A DNA stretch of 64,000 nucleotides from the NCBI GenBank assembly GCA_951813615.1, contig OX638377.1:2790001-2854000 (forward strand), given 5' to 3'. The translations under genes were made by a program, and so were the position numbers. The notes under the pieces were generated by a model that saw only the letters and a list, made by a program, of their open reading frames with translations, searched no databases and had not been told where the DNA came from. Each line of letters begins with the position of its first letter. Positions within the stretch are counted from its first letter, which is position 1. This document shows positions 43,538 through 52,227 of this stretch, piece by piece. This stretch comes from an uncultured Latescibacterota bacterium (lineage in GTDB: Bacteria > Latescibacterota > UBA2968 > UBA8231).

Positions 43538-43759
43538 TTAGCCTTCTTCCTCCATGTCTTCGCTCGACGAGGCACGCAGGGCCATGGCCGCTTGGCTGAG
43601 TTCATGCACTCCCTGCTCGGCCCACAAAGATCGCTGCCACTGAGTATAGTCGAACGGTTCTCGTAACAGTAAGGCAATAAAGCGTTCGGCTTCCACCGGC
43701 CCCAAGGCCTCTACTAAGGCATTAAAGCCGCGCACGCGAACCTCGGTATCGGTGCTCAT
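43538..43759 (-). CDS. Small PIN-toxin partner protein (putative antitoxin)
   Basis: 73-aa protein beginning MSTDTEVRVRGFNALVEALG, resembling small proteins found next to PIN-domain genes (pattern EVRVRGxxALxExLGPVxxxRF). Its start codon overlaps the stop of a truncated PIN gene directly upstream, so it once formed a two-gene unit with it. It may remain as an orphan partner. The antitoxin role is inferred from the pairing; no DNA-binding motif is seen. Confidence 0.6.
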   Translation of the reverse strand: MSTDTEVRVRGFNALVEALGPVEAERFIALLLREPFDYTQWQRSLWAEQGVHELSQAAMALRASSSEDMEEEG

Positions 43760-43881
43760 AAGTTATTCTCCCGGACGAACGAGGTTGGATCGATAATCGC
43801 AATGTCCTGTATATCTCGCTGACGCTTGAGGAGGTGGTCATCCGTCGTCACGAAATACGGACATGCCCCGGCTATGGCACA
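43756..43881 (-). pseudogene. C-terminal remnant of a PIN-domain toxin
   Basis: The minus strand reads ACAIAGACPYFVTTDDHLLK followed by RQRDIQDIAIIDPTSFVREN and NL-stop, which is the C-terminal third of a PIN-domain protein (the TTDDHLLK segment is the usual final acidic motif). An in-frame TGA lies just before this stretch and the N-terminal two thirds are absent, the space being occupied by the end of coaBC. Its stop overlaps the ATG of the 73-aa partner gene. Confidence 0.7.
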
Positions 43882-43897
43882 TGCTCATATTACCGAA

Positions 43898-45088
43898 TCA
43901 ACCGCGCTGCGACCGCACCCAGTCGAGGATGCGGTCGGCGACCGCGGATTTGCTCAGCAGAGGCAGGGCTTCTTCGTGGCCGGCGGCGTCGATCAAGGTA
44001 ACGCGGTTGGTGTCGCCGGCGAAACCAGCTCCCTCGTCGTTGAGCATGTTGAGCACGATTAAGTCGCCCCCCTTGCGCGCCAGCTTCTCCCGCGCCCGCT
44101 CTGGGCCCTTTTCCGTCTCCATCGCAAAGACGACCAGCAACCGCTGGCCCTTGCACTGACCCAGCCCAGCGGCAATGTCCGGGTTTTCGACCAACTCGAT
44201 GGAACTGGACGCCGCGCCGCGCTTGATCTTCTGCTCGGCCACCTCCTTGGCTCGGTAGTCGGCCGGGGCCGCCGCCAAAATCGCCCCATCCACTTGCTCG
44301 AACAAGGCTTCCACCGCGTGCTGCATGTCGCGCGTCGAGCGCACCAACTGCCGCTCCACGCCAGCGGGTGCGGGCAAGGCAGTCGGCCCGGAAACCAGCC
44401 ACACATGCGCTCCGCGGGCAGCGGCGCGCTCAGCTATCGCATAGCCCATCTTACCCGACGAGCGATTGGAAATAAAGCGCACCGGATCGAGGTCCTCGAC
44501 CGTAGGACCGGCTGTTACCAGCAGCTTCAGCCCATCCAAGTCGCCGCTGAAATGCGCTGCCACCGCCGCGACTAACTCCACTGGCTCGGGCATCCGCCCG
44601 CGGCCAACTGCACCCGACGCCAAAAGCCCCACCCCCGGTTCGAGCAGGTGGAACCCCCGCTGCGCCAAGGTCTGCACATTGGCTTCGACCGCAGGATTGG
44701 CGAACATGTTTTCCTCCATCGACGGCGCTAGCAGGACGGGCACGTCCGCGCACAACAACACCGAGGAAAGCAAGTCGTCGGCCAAGCCGCCGGCTATGCG
44801 CCCCAAGCAATGCGCCGTAGCCGGAGCCACCAAAATTAAGTCGGCCCATTCAGCCAACCCCACGTGCAGAACGGGAAATTCCGCGTCGCGGCTGAACAAG
44901 TCGCTGTACACCACGTGGCGAGAAAGCACCTCCAACGTCTTGGGCGCGACGAACTCGCCAGCCGCGCGGGTCAACACGACCCGCACCTCGGCACCCTCAC
45001 CCGTCAGCAGCCGCACGATCTCCGGCGTCTTGTACGCGGCAATGCCGCCGGTGACCCCGAGCAGGATGTTGCGACCCTGCAAGCTCAT
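43898..45088 (-). CDS. coaBC: Bifunctional phosphopantothenoylcysteine decarboxylase/ligase
   Basis: 396-aa fused CoaC-CoaB enzyme of coenzyme A synthesis. The flavin-binding decarboxylase half begins ILLGVTGGIAAYKTPEIVRL, and His75 (VLHVGLAEW) matches the essential histidine. Position 158, a catalytic Cys in E. coli, is Ser here (LLASGAVGRGRMPEP), and the PxMNxxMW motif reads PSMEENMF. The ligase half starts near residue 187 (TAGPTVEDLDPVRFISNRSS, GKMG). The stop of the kinase gene overlaps its start (ATGA). The presence of yicC upstream matches a conserved order, but gmk and rpoZ are missing between them. Confidence 0.92.
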   Translation of the reverse strand: MSLQGRNILLGVTGGIAAYKTPEIVRLLTGEGAEVRVVLTRAAGEFVAPKTLEVLSRHVVYSDLFSRDAEFPVLHVGLAEWADLILVAPATAHCLGRIAGGLADDLLSSVLLCADVPVLLAPSMEENMFANPAVEANVQTLAQRGFHLLEPGVGLLASGAVGRGRMPEPVELVAAVAAHFSGDLDGLKLLVTAGPTVEDLDPVRFISNRSSGKMGYAIAERAAARGAHVWLVSGPTALPAPAGVERQLVRSTRDMQHAVEALFEQVDGAILAAAPADYRAKEVAEQKIKRGAASSSIELVENPDIAAGLGQCKGQRLLVVFAMETEKGPERAREKLARKGGDLIVLNMLNDEGAGFAGDTNRVTLIDAAGHEEALPLLSKSAVADRILDWVRSQRG

Positions 45089-45624
45089 GGCTCAAGACGC
45101 GCCAAGATATGCGCGCAGGCGGCACGGGGGTCGCAGCACTCGGTATCGACGACTAGGTCGTACACCGATAAGTCGCTGATGGCAATTTGGTGATGCGCGG
45201 CATAGCGCTGGGCTTCAGAAGCCTCGCGCTCGCGCGTTTCCGCCAGCGCTTGCTCGAGCGGCTTGCCCTCGCGCTGTCCCACGCGCTCGGCCCGCACGGC
45301 CAGCGCCGCTTGCAGCCAGACCTTGAGCGCCGGGAGGTGGTGCCGCTGGGCCATCCAGCCGGTGAGCCGCCCCTCGACGACGACCGGCGCACTCGCCTGT
45401 GCTTGCTCAACCAAGCGCTCGTCGAGCTGGCGGTCGATGCAGCCATCGGCTTCGGCCTGTTGGCCAAATTCGGCCAAGCTCACGCCCGCCTCTTGGGCCA
45501 GCCGCCGAAAGACAGCCCCGGCGTTGACATAAGCCCAGCCCAACCGCGCACACAGCCGGTCGCACACCGTAGTGGTGCCGCTGCCAGCCAAGCCGCTGAT
45601 GGTGATGATTTGCACGGATGCCAT
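45085..45624 (-). CDS. Cytidylate-kinase-like P-loop kinase
   Basis: 179-aa kinase with P-loop ISGLAGSGTTTVCDRL near the N-terminus, the form used by archaeal-type and cytidylate-kinase-like proteins. LTGWMAQRHHLPALKVWLQA and REREASEAQRYAAHH (lid-like Arg region) follow. It occupies the place where guanylate kinase and rpoZ normally sit between yicC and coaBC. The ATG at 45624 has AAGG 5 nt upstream; a GTG at 45636 overlapping the yicC stop is an alternative start. The nucleotide specificity (CMP, dCMP or other) is not certain. Confidence 0.78.
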   Translation of the reverse strand: MASVQIITISGLAGSGTTTVCDRLCARLGWAYVNAGAVFRRLAQEAGVSLAEFGQQAEADGCIDRQLDERLVEQAQASAPVVVEGRLTGWMAQRHHLPALKVWLQAALAVRAERVGQREGKPLEQALAETREREASEAQRYAAHHQIAISDLSVYDLVVDTECCDPRAACAHILARLEP

Positions 45625-45632
45625 AGATGCCT

Positions 45633-46601
45633 TCACGCCAAGTTTTGCACCTGCTCGCGCAGCCGCTCAATCTCTTCTTTGATCTCGACAATCCAATGGG
45701 CGATCTCAGCGTCTGAGGCCTTGGCGCCGATGGTGTTGGCTTCGCGGTGCATTTCCTGCAAGAGAAAGTTCAAGCGCTTGCCGATTTCGCCGCCCTGCGC
45801 CAAGGTATCAAGGAACTGGGCGTTGTGGCTGCGGAAACGGACGATCTCCTCGACGATGTCGCTGCGCTCGGCGATCAGGGCAATCTCCGTGGCGAGGCGA
45901 TCTTCGGCAACGGTCCCGGGCGCGAGCAGGGCGGCGATCTTTTCCCGCAACCGCTCGGCCACTTGCCCACGGGTCGCCTGCGCTTGCTCGGCCACGCGCT
46001 CCAGCAGCACCCCTACCGCCTCGACGCGGGCGCGCAAGTCCGCGGCGAGGGTGTGGCCCTCGGCCTCGCGCATGGTCACCAACTCGGCCAGCGCTCCGTC
46101 CAACCCCACCCGCAGCACCTCTTGCGCAACCGCGCTATCCAGCCCTGTGGCTTGGACCCGAAAGAGATTGGGTAGCTTCGTCAGCAGCACCCGCTCGATC
46201 CCCACATTGAGCTGCTCTAGCCTCTTGAAGCGAGCAAAAAACGCCTTGTGCGGCGGCATCGTCGCCCGACTCTCCGCAGCTTCGATCTGAGCCAATTCAG
46301 CTAGCTTCCGTATCTGGGCCAGATAGTGCTTGGCCGCTTCCTCATCTAACTGGGGCAGCGCCTCGGGCTGGTTTTCCTCTTCCCAAGCGATGTGCGCACT
46401 TATCTTGCCGCGACTGACTCGCGTCTGAATTCGCTCGCGGATGGCCGCCTCAAAAGACTGTAACTCGGCCGGGCAGCGCACCTGTATATCGAGGTAGCGG
46501 CTGTTGACCGACCGCAGTTCGACGGCGAGCCGCAAACCCTGCCGCTCGGCCGCAGCGCGGCCAAAGCCGGTCATGCTGTGAATAGGAGCTGGCTCGGTCA
46601 T
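45633..46601 (-). CDS. yicC: YicC family protein (endoribonuclease-related)
   Basis: 322-aa YicC/YloC family protein; recent work on E. coli YicC assigns endoribonuclease activity. The conserved N-terminus IHSMTGFGRAAAERQG and the C-terminal EIKEEIERLREQVQNLA are clear. I chose the ATG at 46601; a downstream ATG at 46574 (MTGFGRA) is the start used by many homologues and would shorten it by nine residues. It leads the yicC-kinase-coaBC unit. Confidence 0.93.
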   Translation of the reverse strand: MTEPAPIHSMTGFGRAAAERQGLRLAVELRSVNSRYLDIQVRCPAELQSFEAAIRERIQTRVSRGKISAHIAWEEENQPEALPQLDEEAAKHYLAQIRKLAELAQIEAAESRATMPPHKAFFARFKRLEQLNVGIERVLLTKLPNLFRVQATGLDSAVAQEVLRVGLDGALAELVTMREAEGHTLAADLRARVEAVGVLLERVAEQAQATRGQVAERLREKIAALLAPGTVAEDRLATEIALIAERSDIVEEIVRFRSHNAQFLDTLAQGGEIGKRLNFLLQEMHREANTIGAKASDAEIAHWIVEIKEEIERLREQVQNLA

Positions 46602-46680
46602 ATTGCTTCTCGCGGGGTTGAAGGTACAACTAAGGAAAGTCGCTAAGGAGTAAATCCGATGCAAGAGAAAGCTAGCGGCC

Positions 46681-47922
46681 TCAGCGACCCGGGTCCACGG
46701 CAATGCGGACGATGGACGAAAAGCCATCGAGCTGCGCCAAGATTTGGCCCTCGGGCGCGAATTTCAACAGCGCGTTGCCGGTCGCAATCCACGCTCGCTG
46801 CTGCACCGCGTCAAAGGACAGGGCGCTGCCCCCAGGCACGTTGGTCCAGTGCTGCTCCAAGGTCCCGTCGGCCGACAACACCGCCAAGTCCCGTTCCCCC
46901 ATCACCCAGCAGGCACCGCTCGCGCCATCAACGGCCAGCCCCACGGCCGCAGCAAAGGGCAACCCCACGTCGAGAGCGGTACCCGTGCGATTCAACCGCA
47001 TCAAGCTGTGGCCGTCGCCACCCAATAGCCACACATCTCCCTCCGAACCCGCCGCCAGTGCCTCGGGGGCTGCCAGCGAGCGGAATTCAACAGCGCGGGT
47101 GCCGTCGGTCTGATAAAATAGCACGCGGCCTTGGGCTTGGTCGGCGATCCAGCAGCCTCCGGCCTGCGCGGCCAATGCCACGGGCTGGGTAAAAGTCGCA
47201 TCGACCGGGATCAACGCGAGCGAATCGGCCATATCTAAAGAAAAGAAAAAGACCCGCTGTCGCCCTGTGTCGGCCAGCCAGCCAATCCGCGCTGCGGCGT
47301 CAATGGCCAAAGCCCCGGGCGTCTCCACCGCCGCGGCCAATGCGGCCAACTCGCCGTCTCCTGTAATCCGGTATAGCCCGGCAAACCCCCGGTCGCTGAC
47401 CCAACACGAACCATCGGCCACATCGAGCGCAATCGTCGCCAAGTCGAAAAAACGCCCTTGGGCAAAATGCGCGCTGCGCGCATCTGCGCTGATTTTCCAC
47501 ACTAGCCCAGAGTGGCGGTCGGCCACCCAAGCGACTTCCGGGCCGGGCGTAGCGATCACGGGCCGGCCGCTGGGGCGCTCGTCTTCCCCGGCGACGAGCA
47601 AGCTGACTTGGTACTCGTAGTCCATCCCGTTTTGCAATCCAACGTCCGAGTACGCAGTCGAGTCCGACGCCAGCACCGGGGTGATCGGCTCCCATTCGCC
47701 CTTGGGCTGACGGCGGTAGAGTCGATAGCCTTCGATGTCGATAAAGTGGGAAAAGTCCCATTGCAACTCGACTTGGCCGTCGAGCGCCAAGGCCGTCAAA
47801 GCGCTGAATGACTCGCTTTGCACATCCTCGGCTTGCGGGTCGAGGGGATTGCGCCGAGGGCGGTCGCTGCAAGCTAAGACCAGCGCGGCGAGGCAGCATC
47901 CTATCCAGAGCGCGCGTCTCAC
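46681..47922 (-). CDS. Lipoprotein with fibronectin-III-like domain and beta-propeller repeats
   Basis: 413-aa protein with a lipoprotein signal (CCLAALVLAC, lipobox Cys near residue 18) and a short linker (SDRPRRNPLDPQ). Residues ~37-115 resemble a fibronectin-III-type fold (ALALDGQVELQWDFSHFIDI). The rest is a beta-propeller with NHL-like repeats (GPEVAWVADRHSGLVWKISA, WIADQAQGRVLFY). The start is GTG at 47922, overlapping the stop of the preceding gene by 4 nt. An envelope location is supported; the function is unknown. Confidence 0.75.
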   Translation of the reverse strand: MRRALWIGCCLAALVLACSDRPRRNPLDPQAEDVQSESFSALTALALDGQVELQWDFSHFIDIEGYRLYRRQPKGEWEPITPVLASDSTAYSDVGLQNGMDYEYQVSLLVAGEDERPSGRPVIATPGPEVAWVADRHSGLVWKISADARSAHFAQGRFFDLATIALDVADGSCWVSDRGFAGLYRITGDGELAALAAAVETPGALAIDAAARIGWLADTGRQRVFFFSLDMADSLALIPVDATFTQPVALAAQAGGCWIADQAQGRVLFYQTDGTRAVEFRSLAAPEALAAGSEGDVWLLGGDGHSLMRLNRTGTALDVGLPFAAAVGLAVDGASGACWVMGERDLAVLSADGTLEQHWTNVPGGSALSFDAVQQRAWIATGNALLKFAPEGQILAQLDGFSSIVRIAVDPGR

Positions 47923-48347
47923 GATCTAGACCTGAAAAAGAGCAGGTACGAGCTGAGTATCAAACCTACTTCCATGCCGACAAACGCCGTGCCGGTCACG
48001 CGGTCAAAGTGCTTCGCTGCGTCCAATTCGCGCTGCTGACGCGCTATGCTAGCCGAGCGCAAATAGCGGTCGTACGCGGCGTTGGCCCGCTCCTTGCTCC
48101 AGTAGGCCACTGCGCCAGCTCCCACGGCTAAGGCCGCGCTCAAATAGAGCTTCTTGCGCGAGCGTTTCTTCTTGCTCGGAGCCGCAGATGCAGTTGGAAC
48201 TGATCGCTGCCTAAGCATCGGCCGCTCGGCCCATTGTGCCGCTAAGGCCGCTTCCAATTGGACTAGCTGCCGAGGCAACTCCAACGGCTCAGCCCACGAC
48301 GGCGCGCCCACGACTAGCACCAAGCACCAAGCAATCGTCTTTTTCAT
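47919..48347 (-). CDS. Small envelope protein (DUF5683-like)
   Basis: 142-aa exported protein. A signal peptide (IAWCLVLVVGAPSWA) is followed by a basic segment (PSKKKRSRKKLYL). A hydrophobic stretch near residues 68-82 is followed by AYDRYLRSASIARQQRELDA, and a second hydrophobic segment lies at the end. This order (two hydrophobic segments flanking a Tyr/Arg-rich helix) resembles DUF5683-type proteins of FCB bacteria. It sits between the BamB-like and the propeller lipoprotein genes with minimal spacing. Confidence 0.6.
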   Translation of the reverse strand: MKKTIAWCLVLVVGAPSWAEPLELPRQLVQLEAALAAQWAERPMLRQRSVPTASAAPSKKKRSRKKLYLSAALAVGAGAVAYWSKERANAAYDRYLRSASIARQQRELDAAKHFDRVTGTAFVGMEVGLILSSYLLFFRSRS

Positions 48348-48361
48348 GCAGTTTCCCCCGC

Positions 48362-49423
48362 TCAGTGGCGTCCAAATACGTAGAGAAGCCGCTTCTCAGT
48401 GGCGACAGTAACGACCTCCGCGCCCAAGGACACCGGCGCCAAGACAGGGCCGTCCAACCGGTATTTCCACAATAGATGCCCGTCTTGCAGATCCAAGGCG
48501 TAGAGATGGCCGTCGCTGGAAGCGCCATACGCCGTGTGATCCGTGGCGACTGGACTGCTACGCACCACGCCCTCAGTGGCAAACGACCATCGCACCTCTC
48601 CAGTGGCGACATCTAGCCCATAAAAGTGACTGTCGGCGCAGCCGGCTACCAATACGCCAGCGGCCAATGCTAGCTCTGGGGTCGGCAGCGCGCCCAAGGT
48701 ACGCTCCCACACCACCTGACCGGAGTCGCGGCGGGCGGCTAGTACCCGACCGGAAGCCGTCGCCGTAACTACCTGCTCCCCAGCAAGTACGGGCCGAGAT
48801 CGCACAGCTTCCTCTAGACTCGTGCGCCAGCGCTCTTTGCCGGTTGTCACGCTCAGGGCCACCAAGTCCCCAGACGCGGTACCGGCAAACGCGAGATCGC
48901 CGCTCAGCGTCAGTTCGGTCCGCGGCAGACCGCCCAATTCGGTGCGCCACAGCAAATGCCCGTCGTCCAGACGCAGAGCCTGCACCGCGCCTTCCTCATC
49001 CACCGCGATCAGGGTATCGCCGCGCACGACCGGCACTTGACAGAACGTCCCCTCATGCCGCCACTGCTCAGTCGCAGTCCGCCGGTCCAAAACCCGTAAG
49101 CTAGGTTTGCGGCCCAGCATCCCCAATGCGTAGAGTGCGCCGGCCAACTGCCCGGGAGCGCACGCCATCTTGTCGTATCCGTGCTTGCCCAACTGGATAC
49201 CGTTGCGCCGGTCCAACGCATAGAGGGTGGGCGCAGTGCTCAGTTGTAGGATCAAATCTCCGGCAAAGCGCGCGCCGCCCAGTGGCGAGCCGTCCATTTT
49301 GTGCGTCCACAACAGTTGCAGCGGCGGCTCTACCCCCGCCACGCCACGCCCCGGCTCGCCGAGGTAGAGCACCTTTTCGCCACAGGCCGCTAAGAGGCAG
49401 AATCCGAGCAGGGCGTAGCGCAT
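48362..49423 (-). CDS. BamB-like PQQ-type beta-propeller lipoprotein
   Basis: 353-aa lipoprotein starting at ATG 49423 with lipobox LGFCLLAACGEKV. The body consists of PQQ-like propeller blades (LDRRNGIQLGKHG, LRLDDGHLLWRTELGGLP, VTTGKERWRTSLEEAVR, DSGQVVWERTLG, LDLQDGHLLWKYRLDG). BamB proteins of this size support outer-membrane barrel assembly, and the BamA-type barrel gene directly upstream (4-nt gap) fits an envelope role. A dehydrogenase function is unlikely given the lack of cofactor residues. A longer start at 49471 overlaps the upstream gene. Confidence 0.8.
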   Translation of the reverse strand: MRYALLGFCLLAACGEKVLYLGEPGRGVAGVEPPLQLLWTHKMDGSPLGGARFAGDLILQLSTAPTLYALDRRNGIQLGKHGYDKMACAPGQLAGALYALGMLGRKPSLRVLDRRTATEQWRHEGTFCQVPVVRGDTLIAVDEEGAVQALRLDDGHLLWRTELGGLPRTELTLSGDLAFAGTASGDLVALSVTTGKERWRTSLEEAVRSRPVLAGEQVVTATASGRVLAARRDSGQVVWERTLGALPTPELALAAGVLVAGCADSHFYGLDVATGEVRWSFATEGVVRSSPVATDHTAYGASSDGHLYALDLQDGHLLWKYRLDGPVLAPVSLGAEVVTVATEKRLLYVFGRH

Positions 49424-49427
49424 CTGT

Positions 49428-52202
49428 CTAATAGTCCCAGCCAAAGAAAAAGTCCCAGCGCGTGTCGCCATCTATGGACTTGAAGTCCGTGCGCCGCGCC
49501 GCATCTAGACGAAAGACAAAAACCCCGCCCAAAGCCAAGCGCACCCCCGCACCAAACGCCCCGCGCCATTGCTCAAAGTCATCGTTCCACGCATTGCCCA
49601 CGTCAAAAAAGAGCGCACCCCGGAAGGCGCTAAACTCCATGGCCCCAAACGGAAAGTGGAGCGCGAACCGATCGACCAAGGGGAAGCGCAACTCTTGGTT
49701 GTACAGCACCATTTTGCTGCCCCACAGCGAGCGCCAGCGATAGCCCCGCAGCGTCCAACTGCCCCCCAAGGAGAAAAACTCGGGTACCGGGCCGGTGGAG
49801 CGCCGCCCCATCAGGCGCACGGCCAGCGCGCTGCGCTGCGAGAGGCGGAAGTAGTACCGATAGTCACCAAAGAGCGTGATATTGAACCGCCGCGAGGTCT
49901 TAAAGTCGATCGTCTGCGCCAGCCCCAAGCTGTAGCGCTGGCCCTCCAGCGGCCCGGTCGGAATCCACAGGCTGCTGTCGTGGGTATAGCTGACGTAGTT
50001 GTTGGCCAGCCAGCCCGACAGCTTCCGCCCCTCGAATTGCCGGTCGATTTCAGCGTGGCGCAGCGAGAGCCGGGTGTCGATGCGGTCGTGCTGGGAAAAG
50101 GGATAGCTCAACCCAATGTGGGCACCTAGGCGCTCTTCGCGCACGAACCGGCCAAAGCGGCTCGAAAAGCGGTCGTTGAGCCGAAATACGCCCCAATATG
50201 CGTTGAGCCGCTGGCCGAGATGGAGGCGCGTCAAGGCCACGTTCAGACCGTCGAAGAAACCGGACCGGCTGGCGGCAATATGCGAGAGCACGAAGTGGTA
50301 CTGATCGTTGCCCAGCACGTCGCTCAGCGCCACTTGGATACCGCCCGAGGTGCCAAATTCCGGGTCCTGCGAGATCTGGCCTTGGGCAATGTCGAGGCTC
50401 ATCTTGCGCTCATAGGGCCGGCTGGCGACCTCGCTCTGGCCGTGCAAGCTCGCCAGCGACCACGGCTCAGCCGCTGCCTCCTCTATGCGCTGATAGCTGA
50501 CCTGCGCGCTGTCGGCCCAGTCCACGGCGAGCTCGTAGATCTGGAAGCCTCCGCTCTCATATCCGGAAAAGAGCAGATGCTGGCCATCGGCTAGCAGCAT
50601 CGGATCAAACGCACCCGTCAACACGTGCGTTAAACGCCGGGTCTCAGTCTGCTCGCCCGCTAGCTGAAGAGCATAGATGTTGTACACACCAGCGCGGTCG
50701 GAGCTGAAGACGATGCGCTCGCCGTCCGGCGACCAGCGCGGCTGCCCGTCGTTGTGTTCGCCGTGGCTGAGAGCCGAGATCTGCTCGGTCGCCAAGTCGT
50801 ACAGGAACAGGTTGTAACGACCGCGCCGTCCCCCGGACCAGCGGTCGGAGCTAAAGACGATGTGCTGACCGTCCGGCGACCAGTCGGGCTCGCGGTCGTG
50901 ATAGATGTCGCGGCGCAAGGCTCGGAGGCTATCGCCTGTCACATCGACCAGATAAATGTCGGTCCAGCCCCCTTCGTCGCTGCCGGCAAAGGCCAACCGC
51001 TGCCCGTCGGGTGCAAACGATGGCGACGCAATCGCGACGATTCCTTCAAACGACAAATCCCCCACCGCACGCTTTTGTTCCACATCCCAGATGTACAGGT
51101 GATCGCGGCCTCGACTCTTGGCCGCAAACGCCAGCCACTTGCCGTCCGGGGAGGCGGCCAGCCGCGTCGAGAGCGGGTGCAGGGACTCAAAGACTGGCAG
51201 ACGCTCGCCTTCGACTACGACCTCGGGCTCACTGTCATCGCGGCGTGAGCGGACGATTTGCGTATAGCCTTGATCGTTGCGGAAGTGGTAGAATGCGCTA
51301 CTGTCTCCGGGGACGATTTCGGGCTTGATGTTAAAGCCGCGCTGCGTGCGGGCAGTGGCTAATTCGGACGGGGGATCGCGGTCGGCAATCGCCGGCAAAT
51401 GGCGCTTGTGCAAATGGTATTGCCAGGCCTGGTCGAACTTGTCCAAGCTCTCGCCGGTCGTGATGGCAAAAATCTCGCCAAAGGTCTCGCCGCGCCACCA
51501 ATTGGCAAAGAGCTGTTCGAACACGTCGGCTCCGTGCCGCGCCGCCATAAAGTGGCAGATCGACTCGCCTTCCTTGTACATCTGAAAGGTGCCGTAGATG
51601 CGGTACATCTCGGCAATGGACACTAACCGCCGTGCAAAGAGCGCATCGCGCACTATCATGTCGCCAAAGCTGTTGGGCTCGCTCGACCAGTACTCGGCCA
51701 GCCCTTCGGAAAACCACAGCGGCGCCGGGCGGAAGTCCAATATCCCGTGCTGCTTCAGCACCCGCGCAATCCGGTCAAACGTGAAGACGTGGACCAACTC
51801 GTGGTGCAGCACCCGCTCGAATTCGGGCAGGGAGCCGCTCAGCGGCAGCGCCACCCGCCCCTTGAGATACTCGGTAAAACCCGCGACCCCCTCGGGCAGG
51901 ATATTGGGGATGATATTCGTCTGCTCAAAGTAGATGTGCGAGGAATAGACCACCAGCGGCACTCGCCGCTGCACTGTGTGGGCGAACTTCTTTTCCAAGT
52001 CGGCGAACTGGCGCTCAGCCATTTGCGCGGCATACGCGGCCAACTCCTCTTCTTCGGCAAAGAAGTACACGTCAAAGTGCGCGGTCTCCATTTTCCGCCA
52101 CGCGAATTCCGCGTACTGCACCTTGTTGCGGCCAAAACCCTGGCCGAAGGCAGCCGAGGCTACCAGCATCCAACCCAACGCGACCCAGACCCAGCCGCGC
52201 AT
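49428..52202 (-). CDS. Zinc-peptidase/TolB-like propeller/BamA-type barrel fusion
   Basis: 924-aa exported protein with three parts. Residues ~20-270 contain HHELVH (His134, Glu135, His138) and WFSEGLAEYW (Glu166), a gluzincin-type zinc site. Residues ~280-600 carry TolB-type PD40 repeats (PSFAPDGQRLAFAGSDEGGW, PDWSPDGQHIVFSSDRWSGG, PRWSPDGERIVFSSDRAGVY). The last ~300 residues form a BamA/Omp85-like barrel (GGSWTLRGYRWRSLWGSKMV, GVRLALGGVFVFRLDAARRT) ending FFFGWDY with a terminal aromatic. The ATG at 52202 has GGAAGG 6 nt upstream. It lies between dapF-like and bamB-like genes. Confidence 0.82.
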   Translation of the reverse strand: MRGWVWVALGWMLVASAAFGQGFGRNKVQYAEFAWRKMETAHFDVYFFAEEEELAAYAAQMAERQFADLEKKFAHTVQRRVPLVVYSSHIYFEQTNIIPNILPEGVAGFTEYLKGRVALPLSGSLPEFERVLHHELVHVFTFDRIARVLKQHGILDFRPAPLWFSEGLAEYWSSEPNSFGDMIVRDALFARRLVSIAEMYRIYGTFQMYKEGESICHFMAARHGADVFEQLFANWWRGETFGEIFAITTGESLDKFDQAWQYHLHKRHLPAIADRDPPSELATARTQRGFNIKPEIVPGDSSAFYHFRNDQGYTQIVRSRRDDSEPEVVVEGERLPVFESLHPLSTRLAASPDGKWLAFAAKSRGRDHLYIWDVEQKRAVGDLSFEGIVAIASPSFAPDGQRLAFAGSDEGGWTDIYLVDVTGDSLRALRRDIYHDREPDWSPDGQHIVFSSDRWSGGRRGRYNLFLYDLATEQISALSHGEHNDGQPRWSPDGERIVFSSDRAGVYNIYALQLAGEQTETRRLTHVLTGAFDPMLLADGQHLLFSGYESGGFQIYELAVDWADSAQVSYQRIEEAAAEPWSLASLHGQSEVASRPYERKMSLDIAQGQISQDPEFGTSGGIQVALSDVLGNDQYHFVLSHIAASRSGFFDGLNVALTRLHLGQRLNAYWGVFRLNDRFSSRFGRFVREERLGAHIGLSYPFSQHDRIDTRLSLRHAEIDRQFEGRKLSGWLANNYVSYTHDSSLWIPTGPLEGQRYSLGLAQTIDFKTSRRFNITLFGDYRYYFRLSQRSALAVRLMGRRSTGPVPEFFSLGGSWTLRGYRWRSLWGSKMVLYNQELRFPLVDRFALHFPFGAMEFSAFRGALFFDVGNAWNDDFEQWRGAFGAGVRLALGGVFVFRLDAARRTDFKSIDGDTRWDFFFGWDY

Positions 52203-52227
52203 TGCAACCTTCCCTACCACGCGCCGC

